Shown in pieces: positions 8,159 to 17,089 of a DNA stretch of 64,000 bases. Location: contig NZ_JALRMO010000001.1 in NCBI RefSeq assembly GCF_023276405.1, positions 1,178,001 to 1,242,000 of the forward strand, written 5' to 3'. Source of the stretch: Paenibacillus hamazuiensis (GTDB taxonomy: Bacteria > Bacillota > Bacilli > Paenibacillales > NBRC-103111). The notes under the pieces were generated by a model. That model did no database searches, was not told the DNA's origin, and saw nothing but the letters and a program-made list of their open reading frames with translations. The translations under genes and the position numbers were made by a program. Each line of letters begins with the position of its first letter. The first letter of the stretch is position 1.

Positions 8159-10786
8159 ATGGAAGCTTTGGCGCCGGTCGTACCGCCCGGCGTTACGCTC
8201 GGAGGAATTGCCGGGTATCGAAGCGACGGTACGCCGATAGCCGGAAGATCATCCGCGCTTACGATTGCTATCGACGGCCCGTGCGATTCGGGTGCCTCTT
8301 TAACGGCAACGGATGCCGGCGGGCGGAAATATACGGGCCAGCTTATGCAGGTCTTCGGGGCTGCTTGGTCACATCGGTTTAATCCGTCCTCTGCGGGATT
8401 AACGGGTTCGCTTTTGTCGATAGAAATCGTTGGCTGTGGACCGGTACGTTCGTTTGGCATAGTGCTGATCGATCCAAGCGGAATTGTATACAATGCGGCG
8501 CGCGGGGACGAACGGACCTGGCCGCTGCCGGACGCTACGGTAATATTGGAATATTACGATCCTTCGTTAAACGAGTGGGTCAAAATGAACGAGGACGATT
8601 ATCCGGGTAAACTGTCCCCGGTTACCAACCCGCAGAATACCGGGGAGGACGGCCGCTACGCGTGGGATGCGGCAGCGGGTCGATACCGGGTCGTCGTCAG
8701 CCGCCCAGGCTTTCAACCCGCAGTCAGCCGTATTGTCGACGTACCGCCTGCCGTAACGGATCTTCATGTCGGATTAACTCCAGTGGATCATACGGCGCCA
8801 AGCCTTACGGTCGCTTCCGTCACCTACGGCGAAACTTATACACATCCCGTTACGATGCCGTTTAGCGCTTCCGACGAACAATCCGGCGTCCGGTATATCT
8901 CATATCGATTGGATGGCGGCGAAGAGAACAAAATAAATGGCGCCGGCGGCTCCTTATCCGTGAACTCACCGGGTTTCCATACCGTTCGCTTTACAGCCGT
9001 CGACCACGCCGGCAATGAACAGGTTAAACAAGTTGCGTTTACGATTGCCCTGTCGCCGGAGCCCGAGCCCGGCAGCCATGCTGATCTAACCTCGCTGCAG
9101 CTGACGGGCGCCGTGCTGAATCCGGCGTTCGCCCCCGGTACGACAAGTTATTCGTCGGTTGTCGCAAGCGGCGTATCGGCGGTGACGGTAACGGCATCGG
9201 TATACGACGCGGCCTATGCCACGGTGAAGGCGCGCGTTTACGACAGCAGCGGCTCGCAGGTGAGCGGGCCGCATCTCCTGTCGAGCGGCGTAGCGTCTCC
9301 CCCGCTTCCGCTAAAAACGGGCAGCAACGTGATCAAGCTGCTTGTAACCGCGCAGGACGACACAGCCAAGACGTACACGGTGACGGTTACGCGCGAGGCC
9401 CCGTCGTCGGGCGGTGGACACGGTTCATCAGGAGATGATTCCGGATCATCGGACGGCGGCTCCGTATCACCGGGTGGCAGCGGGGCAGCCAGCGGTGACG
9501 CCGCTGAGGACGGTTGGACACGGCTTCGAATTCTCATCGACGGCAAACAATTTGATCGGATCGCTGCGGCCGCCTCTTCGCAGGAGGGAGGAGTATCCGT
9601 ATTTACGGTGAAGGTCGATGCGGCCCAATTGGCGGCGCAGCTTGCGGAAGCCGGAAACAAGCCGGTGATCGTTATTCCAACGACGGCAAATGCGGATAAA
9701 GTGACGGTAGTTTTGACCGGGGATGCGGTGAAATCACTGGAAAGCAAGATGGCCGTTTTGGAAATTCGGACATCTCTAGGCAACTATGTGTTACCCGCGG
9801 CGGAAGTACGGATCGATTCCTTATCGAAGCAGCTTGAAGGAGGAGATAAGCTCCGGGAAATCCAGGTGAAGGTCGACATTGCCAAAGGAGATAGCGCCAA
9901 AGCCAAATGGTTGGAAAATGCCGCAGTCCGGGAACGTTTCACCGTCGTCGTTCCGCCGGTCGATTTTACCGTGACTGCCTCGTTCAACGGCAAGAAGGTG
10001 AACGCAATCAATAACAACGCGTACCCGAATTCGGAGGTTCAAATTCCGCTTCCGGACGACTCGGATCCGGGAAAAATGACAACCGCAATTGTGCCGGAAG
10101 AGGACGGATCGATCCGCCATGTTCCTACTTCCATGACAATGCGAAGCGGGAAGTATGAAGCGATCGTCCGCGGCTTGACAAGCGGCACGTACTCCCTTAT
10201 TTGGCATCCCGCAGCATTTGCCGATGTCGAAGGTCACTGGGCCGAGTCTGCGGTGAACGACATGGGGGCGCGGATGATCATAAACGGAGTGGATGAGAAC
10301 CGTTTCGGACCGGATGCCGCGATTACCCGTGCGGAGCTTGCAGCGATCATCGTAAGGGCGCTAGGCTTGTCCTATACCGGGGAACCGGCTGTCTTCACCG
10401 ATGTGAAAGCCGGCGACTGGTATGCCGGCGCGGTTGCGAAAGCGTACGAGTATGGGATCATCGAAGGATATGAGGACCTTTCGTTCCGGCCGGCAAATAC
10501 GATCACCCGTCAAGAAGGTATGATGATCATCGCGCGTGTGATGAAGCTTGTGGGACTGAATGCGAACACCGGCGCTGCTAGCGAGGAAGCGTTGTTATCC
10601 CCATTTGCGGACGGCGGGGAAGTGCAAGGCTGGGCCAGGCGGGAGGTTGCTGCCGCCATATCAGTCGGTTTGATCGGCGGCTCCGCTGACGGTTTGCAGC
10701 CGAACCGCGAAATGTCCAGAGCGGAAACGGCAGTCATCGTTCAGCGGCTGCTGGAGAAAGCCGGACTGATCGGGAACAAATATTAG
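8159..10786 (+). CDS. RCC1-SLH surface protein, 3' part (Ig-like, cadherin-like, SLH domains)
   Basis: C-terminal two-thirds of the interrupted protein. Codons upstream (from 8107) continue the host frame, so the ATG at 8159 is only the first start-like codon after the element and has no convincing ribosome site. Visible in order: a carboxypeptidase-regulatory-like segment (about residues 115-195), an Ig-like domain (about 205-300), a cadherin-like beta-sandwich (about 305-415), a Gly/Ser-rich linker, a beta-rich region, then three SLH repeats in the last 185 residues (for example EGYEDLSFRPANTITRQE). SLH domains bind pyruvylated secondary wall polymer. Lacking a signal peptide, this fragment is unlikely to reach the wall. 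Confidence 0.8.
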   Translation: MEALAPVVPPGVTLGGIAGYRSDGTPIAGRSSALTIAIDGPCDSGASLTATDAGGRKYTGQLMQVFGAAWSHRFNPSSAGLTGSLLSIEIVGCGPVRSFGIVLIDPSGIVYNAARGDERTWPLPDATVILEYYDPSLNEWVKMNEDDYPGKLSPVTNPQNTGEDGRYAWDAAAGRYRVVVSRPGFQPAVSRIVDVPPAVTDLHVGLTPVDHTAPSLTVASVTYGETYTHPVTMPFSASDEQSGVRYISYRLDGGEENKINGAGGSLSVNSPGFHTVRFTAVDHAGNEQVKQVAFTIALSPEPEPGSHADLTSLQLTGAVLNPAFAPGTTSYSSVVASGVSAVTVTASVYDAAYATVKARVYDSSGSQVSGPHLLSSGVASPPLPLKTGSNVIKLLVTAQDDTAKTYTVTVTREAPSSGGGHGSSGDDSGSSDGGSVSPGGSGAASGDAAEDGWTRLRILIDGKQFDRIAAAASSQEGGVSVFTVKVDAAQLAAQLAEAGNKPVIVIPTTANADKVTVVLTGDAVKSLESKMAVLEIRTSLGNYVLPAAEVRIDSLSKQLEGGDKLREIQVKVDIAKGDSAKAKWLENAAVRERFTVVVPPVDFTVTASFNGKKVNAINNNAYPNSEVQIPLPDDSDPGKMTTAIVPEEDGSIRHVPTSMTMRSGKYEAIVRGLTSGTYSLIWHPAAFADVEGHWAESAVNDMGARMIINGVDENRFGPDAAITRAELAAIIVRALGLSYTGEPAVFTDVKAGDWYAGAVAKAYEYGIIEGYEDLSFRPANTITRQEGMMIIARVMKLVGLNANTGAASEEALLSPFADGGEVQGWARREVAAAISVGLIGGSADGLQPNREMSRAETAVIVQRLLEKAGLIGNKY

Positions 10787-10796
10787 AAGTTATGCA

Positions 10797-10824
10797 AACG
10801 CAGCCGCTGAAGGCTGCGTTTTTT
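10797..10824 (+). terminator. Rho-independent terminator of the RCC1-SLH gene
   Basis: A perfect 9-bp stem (AACGCAGCC/GGCTGCGTT) with a 6-nt loop and six T, starting 11 bp after the stop. Confidence 0.9.
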
Positions 10825-10892
10825 GTGCTTAAAACATTATGTGAAGCTAACTTTTGTGAGATAAAAGGGGGCTTTTGGGTGATTTGTTCCTG
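10825..10892 (+). repeat. Dispersed intergenic repeat, copy A
   Basis: Shares an ordered set of blocks with 18801-18867 and, inverted, 26805-26897: ATTATG, a GGCT/AGCT block, TTTTGTG, GATAA, then GGGGGCTTTTGGG and GATTTGTTC. This copy follows the terminator of the upstream gene. Confidence 0.65.
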
Positions 10893-10977
10893 TTTTTGAG
10901 ACGAAGGACGGAGAGATATAGGTGCGAAAATAGAATAAACTGGGTATGACCACATTTGCGATGGGAGGAGGGATAGT

Positions 10978-13900
10978 ATGGCACACTGCTGCTTTCAACT
11001 GCTCGGAAGCTTGAAAATAACTTTCGACGGAGAAGACTTGACGCTGGCTGTTCCCGGCGGAAAAGCCAAGCTGCTGCTCGCCTACTGCATTCTCTCCTCA
11101 GACGTGCCGCTTAGCCGAAAGCAGATTGCATTTGACTTTTGGCCGGATACCACAGAGAAGCAAGCTTTGACCAATTTGCGCAAGCTGCTTCACGATTTGC
11201 GCGAAAACGTTCCGCAAATCGAACGCTGCCTCAAGATCACTTCAGCATGCATCCAGTGGAACGATGAAATCGGGCTCCGCTCGGATGTGCGCGAGTTTGA
11301 ACGGATGGCGCAAGGACAAACCGTTTACGAGCTGAGCCAGGCCGAAGAGCTCTACAAGGGGAGGCTTCTACCCGGATTTTATGCGGAATGGCTGGATGCG
11401 AGACGGGAGCTGCTGGAGCAAACATACCTTGGCGTGCTTGACAGGCTCATTGCGATTTTGGAAAGCCGGCGGGAGTACGCGGCCGCCCTTTGTTTTGCGA
11501 ACAAACTGCTGATCCAAAATAAGTTCCGGGAAGAAACGTACCGCACGCTGATGCGGCTGCATGCGCTGAATCATGATATGGCGGGAGCCGCCCTCGTTTT
11601 CCGTCAAATGCATCGCACTTGGCAGGACGAACTGGGACTTTCTCCTGCGGAAGAAACGGTGCAGCTGCTGGAGAAGCTTTCGACAGGCGGCGGCGAGTCT
11701 TCCACTGGCGCACAAACCGGGCTGATCGGTCGAATAGCCGAATGGCAGTTTCTTTGGAGTGCATGGAAGCAGGCGGCTGCCGGCGAAAGTGCGATGCTGA
11801 TCCTGAAGGGGGAGGCGGGCATCGGCAAAACGAGACTGGCGCAGGAGTTCAGGATGGCGGCGGAGAGCGGGGGACATCGGACGGCGTTCGCCGGCTGCTA
11901 CCCGTCGGTAAGCGCATTATCCTACCGCCCGATAACGGACTGGCTTCGTTGTTTGCGTATGCCGCCGCTGAGTCCGGTTTGGCTGTCCGAGCTGGCGCGG
12001 CTGCTCCCGGAGCTGCTGGAGCAATATCCCGGCTTGCCGCAGCCGAGTCCCATTCAGGAAAAATGGCAGCTGGGCAGGTGGTATGAAGCGATAGAGCGGG
12101 TGCTGGCCGCAAGCGGGCCGCTCCTGCTTATTCTGGACGATTTGCAGTGGTGCGACGGGGAGACGCTGCAGCTGCTGTCGTTTCTTCTCCGCAGCGACTC
12201 CAGATCCGGATTTCTCGTTATCGCAACGATGAGAACGGAAGAGGATCCGGGCGAATCGTTCGAACCGTTTGCCGCCGGACTTCGGGACGCCAGGAAGCTG
12301 GCGGAAATCGAGCTGGCTCCGCTCAGCGAGGAAGAAACGAAGCGGCTTGCGGCCGCTGCTGTCGGCGAGGAGCTGGCAAGCCGCCATGCGACCGGATTAT
12401 ATGCGGAGACCGGAGGAAATCCGCTGTTTATTGTCGAGACGCTGCGCGAATGGCAAACGGCCGGCGGTGGCGGCGAGTTTCGTCTGTCGCCGCTCGTGGA
12501 TACCGTCATCGAAAACCGGATCGGCAAGCTTCCGGCGATCTGCCGCATGGTTGCATCGGCGATCGCCGCTGTCGGCAGGCCGGTACCTCCGGCGTTAATG
12601 GCTATGGTAATGAAGATGGATGAAGATGAGATCATCGAACCGATCGGGCACCTCGTTCAGGTAAAAATTTTGCAGGAGGGAAGGGACGGGAAGTACGATT
12701 TTACACACGACCGGCTGAGGGAAGCCGCTTACAAGCTGATGAACGAAAGCGGCCGCCGAAGATGTCACAGGCGAATCGCCGATGGCTTAAGCGCTGTTCA
12801 TCCCGGACAATCGGAAGCGGCAGCGGAAATCGCCTTTCATTACGAGCATGCGGGTATGGCGAAGGAAGCGGCTGAACATTATGAAGCGGCGGCGAAGGCG
12901 GCGGAAGAAATTTACGCGAATGAAACGAGGATCCGGTACTACCGGAAGCTGTGTGCGCTGCTGCCTCCCGGGCAAACGCTGCCGATCCTGATGAAACTCG
13001 GAGATGCCTTGATCATGACGGGGGACTGGAGCGAAGCGGAAAATACTTACCGGCGCTGGCTCGAACGTTCCGGCGCTTCAGCCGACATTCGCGAACGATC
13101 CTTGTGTGATGTCGCGCTGGGCAACTGCCTGCGATTGCAGGGGAAATATGAGGAAGCCGGTTTTCATTTGGAACGGGCGCTGCGCTGCTTCGAAATGTTG
13201 GAGGACACCTCCGGCCTGAGGTTCGTCTACGTAACGCTCGGCATCCTGCATTATTATCGGGGAAATTTCGCAAAGGTGCTTGATATCTCGAAGAGGATCG
13301 CGACCTTGCCGGACGATGGCAGGAGTACCCGGGACGACTGCCGGTTTTACGGCATTTTGGGTCATCTGCATTACGATCAATGCGAATACGAACAAGCGAT
13401 TCATTGGATCAAAAAGCAAATCGGGCTTGCTTCGGAGATCCGCGACAAGTACTCCGTCGAGCAGGCGATGGGCGTACTTGCGATGGTGTATATGGACATC
13501 GATGAAATGGACCGGGCTTTCGATCTGCTCGTCGACAAGATGGAGATCAGCAAGTCGATCGGAGACCGGATGGGCTTCGCCAACGCACTCGGCATGCTCG
13601 GCAAACATTATTGGTATCTCGGGCATTATGCACACGCGGCGCCCTGCATCATCTTCTGTCTTGAGGAAGCCGTAGCGATCAAAGATTGGCGAATCGCGGC
13701 CATCATGCTCAGCTTCGAAGGGCGCAACCTTCTGGCCGAGCAGCGGCTCGAGGAGGCCGAACTACCGCTCGAACGCTCGATTCGTCTGTTCCGGCTGCTG
13801 GACACGCCTTACTTTGCATGCGAAACGCTCTATTTCATGAGCCTGCTGAAGCAGCGCCGGCAGCAGTATGAAAGCGCCATGGAGAGCGCGGAAGAAGCGC

Positions 13901-14307
13901 TGAGGATGGCCGACCGGCTGCAGCGTAAAGACATGCAGGCGAGCCTCCGGACGCTTCTTCTGCAGTTAAGGACGGAGCTGAGGTGGCTGAGTCCCGGTGC
14001 CGCGGCTGCGGAGCTGGAAAATATGCTGACGCAATATCCGCGCGGGCCCGAACAGGCCGCCATTCGCTTCGCGTTGTGGCGGCTGAATCCCGATTCGTCC
14101 GAGTGCCGGGTCAATGCGGCAGCCCTTAACCGGGCGCTGTACCGCAAGTCGGGCAAGCGGCAATATCTGGATCGCTGCCGCGAGCTTGACGGCTTCAGCC
14201 ATGCCGCCGAGGCGCGCCGGCTGCCGCAGATCGCGGCCGAAGCTGCGGGACGCAGCAAGGTTTCGGCCCAAGCGCTGGAAGAAATCGACCGATATTTGAA
14301 CCGGTAA
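10978..14307 (+). CDS. SARP/BTAD-type transcriptional activator with AAA ATPase and TPR domains
   Basis: A 1109-aa regulator. Residues about 5-100 are an OmpR-like winged helix as in SARPs; about 101-235 are a bacterial transcriptional activator domain (helical BTAD repeats); about 245-450 are a STAND/AAA-type ATPase with Walker A GEAGIGKT (278-285) and Walker B LLLILDDLQW; the remaining half is made of TPR-like helical repeats. The layout resembles AfsR/GutR/MalT-type switches in which ATP and ligand control DNA binding. GGAGGAGG precedes the ATG. It lies between two surface-protein transcription units whose promoters share 11-bp-spaced repeats, so these are the obvious candidate targets. 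The ligand is unknown. Confidence 0.85.
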   Translation: MAHCCFQLLGSLKITFDGEDLTLAVPGGKAKLLLAYCILSSDVPLSRKQIAFDFWPDTTEKQALTNLRKLLHDLRENVPQIERCLKITSACIQWNDEIGLRSDVREFERMAQGQTVYELSQAEELYKGRLLPGFYAEWLDARRELLEQTYLGVLDRLIAILESRREYAAALCFANKLLIQNKFREETYRTLMRLHALNHDMAGAALVFRQMHRTWQDELGLSPAEETVQLLEKLSTGGGESSTGAQTGLIGRIAEWQFLWSAWKQAAAGESAMLILKGEAGIGKTRLAQEFRMAAESGGHRTAFAGCYPSVSALSYRPITDWLRCLRMPPLSPVWLSELARLLPELLEQYPGLPQPSPIQEKWQLGRWYEAIERVLAASGPLLLILDDLQWCDGETLQLLSFLLRSDSRSGFLVIATMRTEEDPGESFEPFAAGLRDARKLAEIELAPLSEEETKRLAAAAVGEELASRHATGLYAETGGNPLFIVETLREWQTAGGGGEFRLSPLVDTVIENRIGKLPAICRMVASAIAAVGRPVPPALMAMVMKMDEDEIIEPIGHLVQVKILQEGRDGKYDFTHDRLREAAYKLMNESGRRRCHRRIADGLSAVHPGQSEAAAEIAFHYEHAGMAKEAAEHYEAAAKAAEEIYANETRIRYYRKLCALLPPGQTLPILMKLGDALIMTGDWSEAENTYRRWLERSGASADIRERSLCDVALGNCLRLQGKYEEAGFHLERALRCFEMLEDTSGLRFVYVTLGILHYYRGNFAKVLDISKRIATLPDDGRSTRDDCRFYGILGHLHYDQCEYEQAIHWIKKQIGLASEIRDKYSVEQAMGVLAMVYMDIDEMDRAFDLLVDKMEISKSIGDRMGFANALGMLGKHYWYLGHYAHAAPCIIFCLEEAVAIKDWRIAAIMLSFEGRNLLAEQRLEEAELPLERSIRLFRLLDTPYFACETLYFMSLLKQRRQQYESAMESAEEALRMADRLQRKDMQASLRTLLLQLRTELRWLSPGAAAAELENMLTQYPRGPEQAAIRFALWRLNPDSSECRVNAAALNRALYRKSGKRQYLDRCRELDGFSHAAEARRLPQIAAEAAGRSKVSAQALEEIDRYLNR

Positions 14308-14313
14308 CCCATT

Positions 14314-14346
14314 GAAACGCTTTTGAAACGCTCCCTTCTTTAGAAT
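14314..14346 (+). promoter_or_regulatory. Promoter block with direct heptamer repeats (SARP-like)
   Basis: GAAACGC occurs at 14314-14320 and again at 14325-14331, exactly 11 bp apart, then 9 bp to TAGAAT (14341-14346), a candidate -10. There is no dyad here, so a terminator explanation does not apply. The block matches 4906-4938 in sequence and spacing. Confidence 0.6.
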
Positions 14347-14390
14347 ACATCTGAAGAAGTGAATTTTTTATGAGGAAGGTGGAGTTTCAC

Positions 14391-15164
14391 TTGCGGATTC
14401 ATGCGGGAAAATCAAAAGCGGCAAAGATCGGATTATTGGCTGCCGCGCTGTTGGCCAGCTCGTTCGGGTCGGCATATGCAGCAGTCAATCTGGAGCCGAT
14501 CAATGCTTTTTTTAACCGGGGCGTGTCGTTCGTATTGAAAGGCGAATTATGGCAGCCCAAGGACGAGGACGGCAAGCCGCTGACGGCGATATTTTACAAC
14601 GGCAACAACTACTTGCCGGTCCGCGCCTTGGCCGAAGCGCTGAAAACGCCGATCGATTACGATCAGGAAAACCAAAAAATTTACATCGGCGGCAAACCTG
14701 CAGAAAAAACGGCGATTTTTGCCATGCCGATGGAGATCGACAATATTTACGCGATATTGTCGAAAGACGCCAAGGACACGCTGGTTAAAAACAAGCAGTA
14801 CCAGGAAGTGCTGAAAATCGATCAATACGGGGACGTTATTTTCACGCTTGACCGCAAATTCAAGCGGCTCGTTCTCGATGCCGCCGTCATCAGCCCGGGG
14901 GAACACGAGGTGGAATTTTCGCTGTATAACGTCGGGGAAGCGGCTGCAAACACGGCCCTTACGGTGCTGGAAAAGCATACCGTCAGCCCGAAGGACGAAG
15001 TGAAGCGGCTCGTATTTAATGTGGAAGGTTTGGAGAAAGCCAAAATTCACGTGCAAAGCCCGAATTTGAATCCGTATATTTATGCGAGAATTTTAGATAC
15101 TTCCTATTTCGATAACGGGGATCCTTCCGCCGGCAGCAGCACAAGAGAGACGGGAATCAAATGA
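14391..15164 (+). CDS. Exported stalk-domain (copper amine oxidase N-terminal-like) protein
   Basis: About 257 residues: a signal peptide (basic start, hydrophobic stretch, cleavage near SAYA), then a stalk domain with the typical pattern of a short beta-rich module containing NGNNYLPVRALAEALKTPIDYD and IYIGGK. The second half is beta-rich without a recognised catalytic motif. TTG at 14391 is chosen because GGTGGAG lies 6 nt before it; ATG at 14370 is in frame but poorly served. The stop overlaps the next start (ATGA), so it is translationally coupled to the SLH protein. Role inferred: wall-surface accessory protein. Confidence 0.75.
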   Translation: MRIHAGKSKAAKIGLLAAALLASSFGSAYAAVNLEPINAFFNRGVSFVLKGELWQPKDEDGKPLTAIFYNGNNYLPVRALAEALKTPIDYDQENQKIYIGGKPAEKTAIFAMPMEIDNIYAILSKDAKDTLVKNKQYQEVLKIDQYGDVIFTLDRKFKRLVLDAAVISPGEHEVEFSLYNVGEAAANTALTVLEKHTVSPKDEVKRLVFNVEGLEKAKIHVQSPNLNPYIYARILDTSYFDNGDPSAGSSTRETGIK

Positions 15165-16930
15165 GGAAAACCGGTCAGGCACGCTTTGGAGGCAGGCGGT
15201 CCTGGGAGATAGCAGCCAAGAAATCTTTGGCTGTTTTCATGGCTTTCATGCTGCTTTATGTTGTTTGGCCGATGAAGGAGCTGGAGGCCGCCCGAATTAC
15301 CCGGTTTTCCATTTCCGATGGCGAGAAGCCGTATTTAATAGCAGGCGTGGAATACGCGATCTTTTATGACAGCGATAAAGCATCGACAACCAAAGTGGTT
15401 GACTATACGGAGTATTCCATCGATAACGGCGGGATCTGGAGATATTTGCCCCGATCGGACGGCTCGAATAATTGCTTTCAAGGATGCATCAGGATGCCCA
15501 TCGACCCGCAGATCACTTCGGCCCTAATCCGTGTCGGCGCCGACTTCATCCCGCTCATCGGGTCCAGGACTCACTCGGAAAAAACCGTCGGCCCCTACAA
15601 GATTCTGCAGCCTGCGGATCCGACGGATTTCACCGCGACTCCCGGCAATGACGGGACGATCACGTTGACATGGAACGACAATTCGAACATGGAATCGTCA
15701 TACCGGATCATTCGCTACGGTCCCGACGGCACCAAACAATTTTATGCAAACAATACGACGGATCATATCGGTCCGCTGAGTTATGTCGATAATCAGACGG
15801 ACAAAAGCAAAAGTACGATCTATGTGTACTCGTTATCTGCGGTGATCGATAAATACGAGCTGCCGGAAGATCTTCAGCCGGGGAGCTCCAACGTCATCGC
15901 CAAGAGCAAAGTGCCGATCAATCCTTTGGATAAATGGAAGCTTCCTTTGGACGTATCCGTCATTGTCCCATCTGACAACAAAAAGATCGACTATGTTTCC
16001 AAAATCGTAGAAAAGTATCCGATCATTGCTTCCGCGTTCGATAAATTGGACTTCAGCAGCCTCAAACTGAACAAAAATTCCATGGAGCTGAAACCGGGCG
16101 AAAGCGAAACGTTGTCGGCGTCGTTCAGTCCGGCAAATACGGCAAATCAAAAGATCAAATGGAGCAGCAGCAGCACCGGGGTCGCCGAAGTGGACGCAAA
16201 CGGAAAAGTGACGGGCAAAAAGCAGGGCATTGCGAAAATCACGGTGGAAACGGAGAATGGAAGCCTTAGCGATGTTTGCACGGTACATGTGATTATGCCG
16301 GGCGAACCGCCTAAACCGCAGGGCGAAACATCGCCGGAACCGCCGGACAAATCGCCTGAGCCGCCGGCCGAGATGCCAATCTTTTCGGATATCGCTGGTC
16401 ATAAAGCCGGTGCGGAAATTTCCGCTGCTGCCGCTCTCGGGTTCATCGGAGGTTATCCGGACGGCACGTTCCGTCCCGATGCGAATGTAACCCGCGCCGA
16501 GTTTGCGACGATGCTGATCAAGGCGCTGAAGCCGAAGGTTACAGTATCCGGCACGGAGATGACCTTCGCAGATTTGGACCAAATCGGGGTATGGGCGATC
16601 TCTTACGTGGCGGAGGCGGTGAAGCTGGAAATCATCAACGGCTACGAGGACTTTACGTTCCGGCCGAACGCGAACATCACCCATGCGGAAATGATTGCGA
16701 TGGTCATACGAGCTTCCGGCCTCAAGACGGATAATGCGCAGCAAACCGGTCTCGCCGACGACGCGGAAATTCCGGGTTGGGCCAAACCTTCCGTCTCCAA
16801 AGCGATGGAGACCGGCATCATCATTGTCGGCGGCCTTCCGGACCGCAAGTTTTCCCCGCAGGCGATGTCCACCCGGGCAGAAGCCGCCTCGGCGATCGTC
16901 CGGATGCTGGAGGCCGGCAGGAAGAAGTAG
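15161..16930 (+). CDS. Exported SLH protein with FN3 and Big_2 domains
   Basis: 589 residues: an N-terminal hydrophobic segment (about 22-42) acting as signal peptide, a beta-rich domain, a fibronectin type III-like module (about 153-245), a bacterial Ig-like Big_2 domain (about 300-378, with NQKIKWSSSSTGVAEVD), a Pro/Glu-rich linker, then three SLH repeats (about 405-589; for example GGYPDGTFRPDANVTRAEF). It should be non-covalently bound to the secondary cell-wall polymer. It forms an ATGA-overlap operon with the stalk protein and is preceded by the shared direct-repeat promoter. No enzyme domain is seen, so a structural or adhesive role is likely. Confidence 0.85.
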   Translation: MRKTGQARFGGRRSWEIAAKKSLAVFMAFMLLYVVWPMKELEAARITRFSISDGEKPYLIAGVEYAIFYDSDKASTTKVVDYTEYSIDNGGIWRYLPRSDGSNNCFQGCIRMPIDPQITSALIRVGADFIPLIGSRTHSEKTVGPYKILQPADPTDFTATPGNDGTITLTWNDNSNMESSYRIIRYGPDGTKQFYANNTTDHIGPLSYVDNQTDKSKSTIYVYSLSAVIDKYELPEDLQPGSSNVIAKSKVPINPLDKWKLPLDVSVIVPSDNKKIDYVSKIVEKYPIIASAFDKLDFSSLKLNKNSMELKPGESETLSASFSPANTANQKIKWSSSSTGVAEVDANGKVTGKKQGIAKITVETENGSLSDVCTVHVIMPGEPPKPQGETSPEPPDKSPEPPAEMPIFSDIAGHKAGAEISAAAALGFIGGYPDGTFRPDANVTRAEFATMLIKALKPKVTVSGTEMTFADLDQIGVWAISYVAEAVKLEIINGYEDFTFRPNANITHAEMIAMVIRASGLKTDNAQQTGLADDAEIPGWAKPSVSKAMETGIIIVGGLPDRKFSPQAMSTRAEAASAIVRMLEAGRKK

Positions 16931-17016
16931 GAAGCCGCGAGCGGTGACCGCGCCCTTCAACCAAAGGACCGCACCTTCGCCGCATGAAATGCGCTAAGCA
17001 TATTGATCCCGACAAC

Positions 17017-17051
17017 GCAAACAGCCGATCCTTCCCGGATCGGTTGTTTGC
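17017..17051. terminator. Long hairpin between convergent genes
   Basis: A 15-bp stem (one G-T pair) with a 5-nt loop lies between the SLH gene (plus) and the old yellow enzyme gene (minus). The T-tail is short on both strands, so termination is probable but not certain. Confidence 0.6.
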
Positions 17052-17089
17052 ATTTAGAGCTGCGATATTGGCGCCGTTAGCGGAACCCG

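Noticed and set aside
15833-16960. 375-residue minus-strand reading frame
   Set aside because: Antisense to the SLH gene; no ribosome site and unlikely composition.
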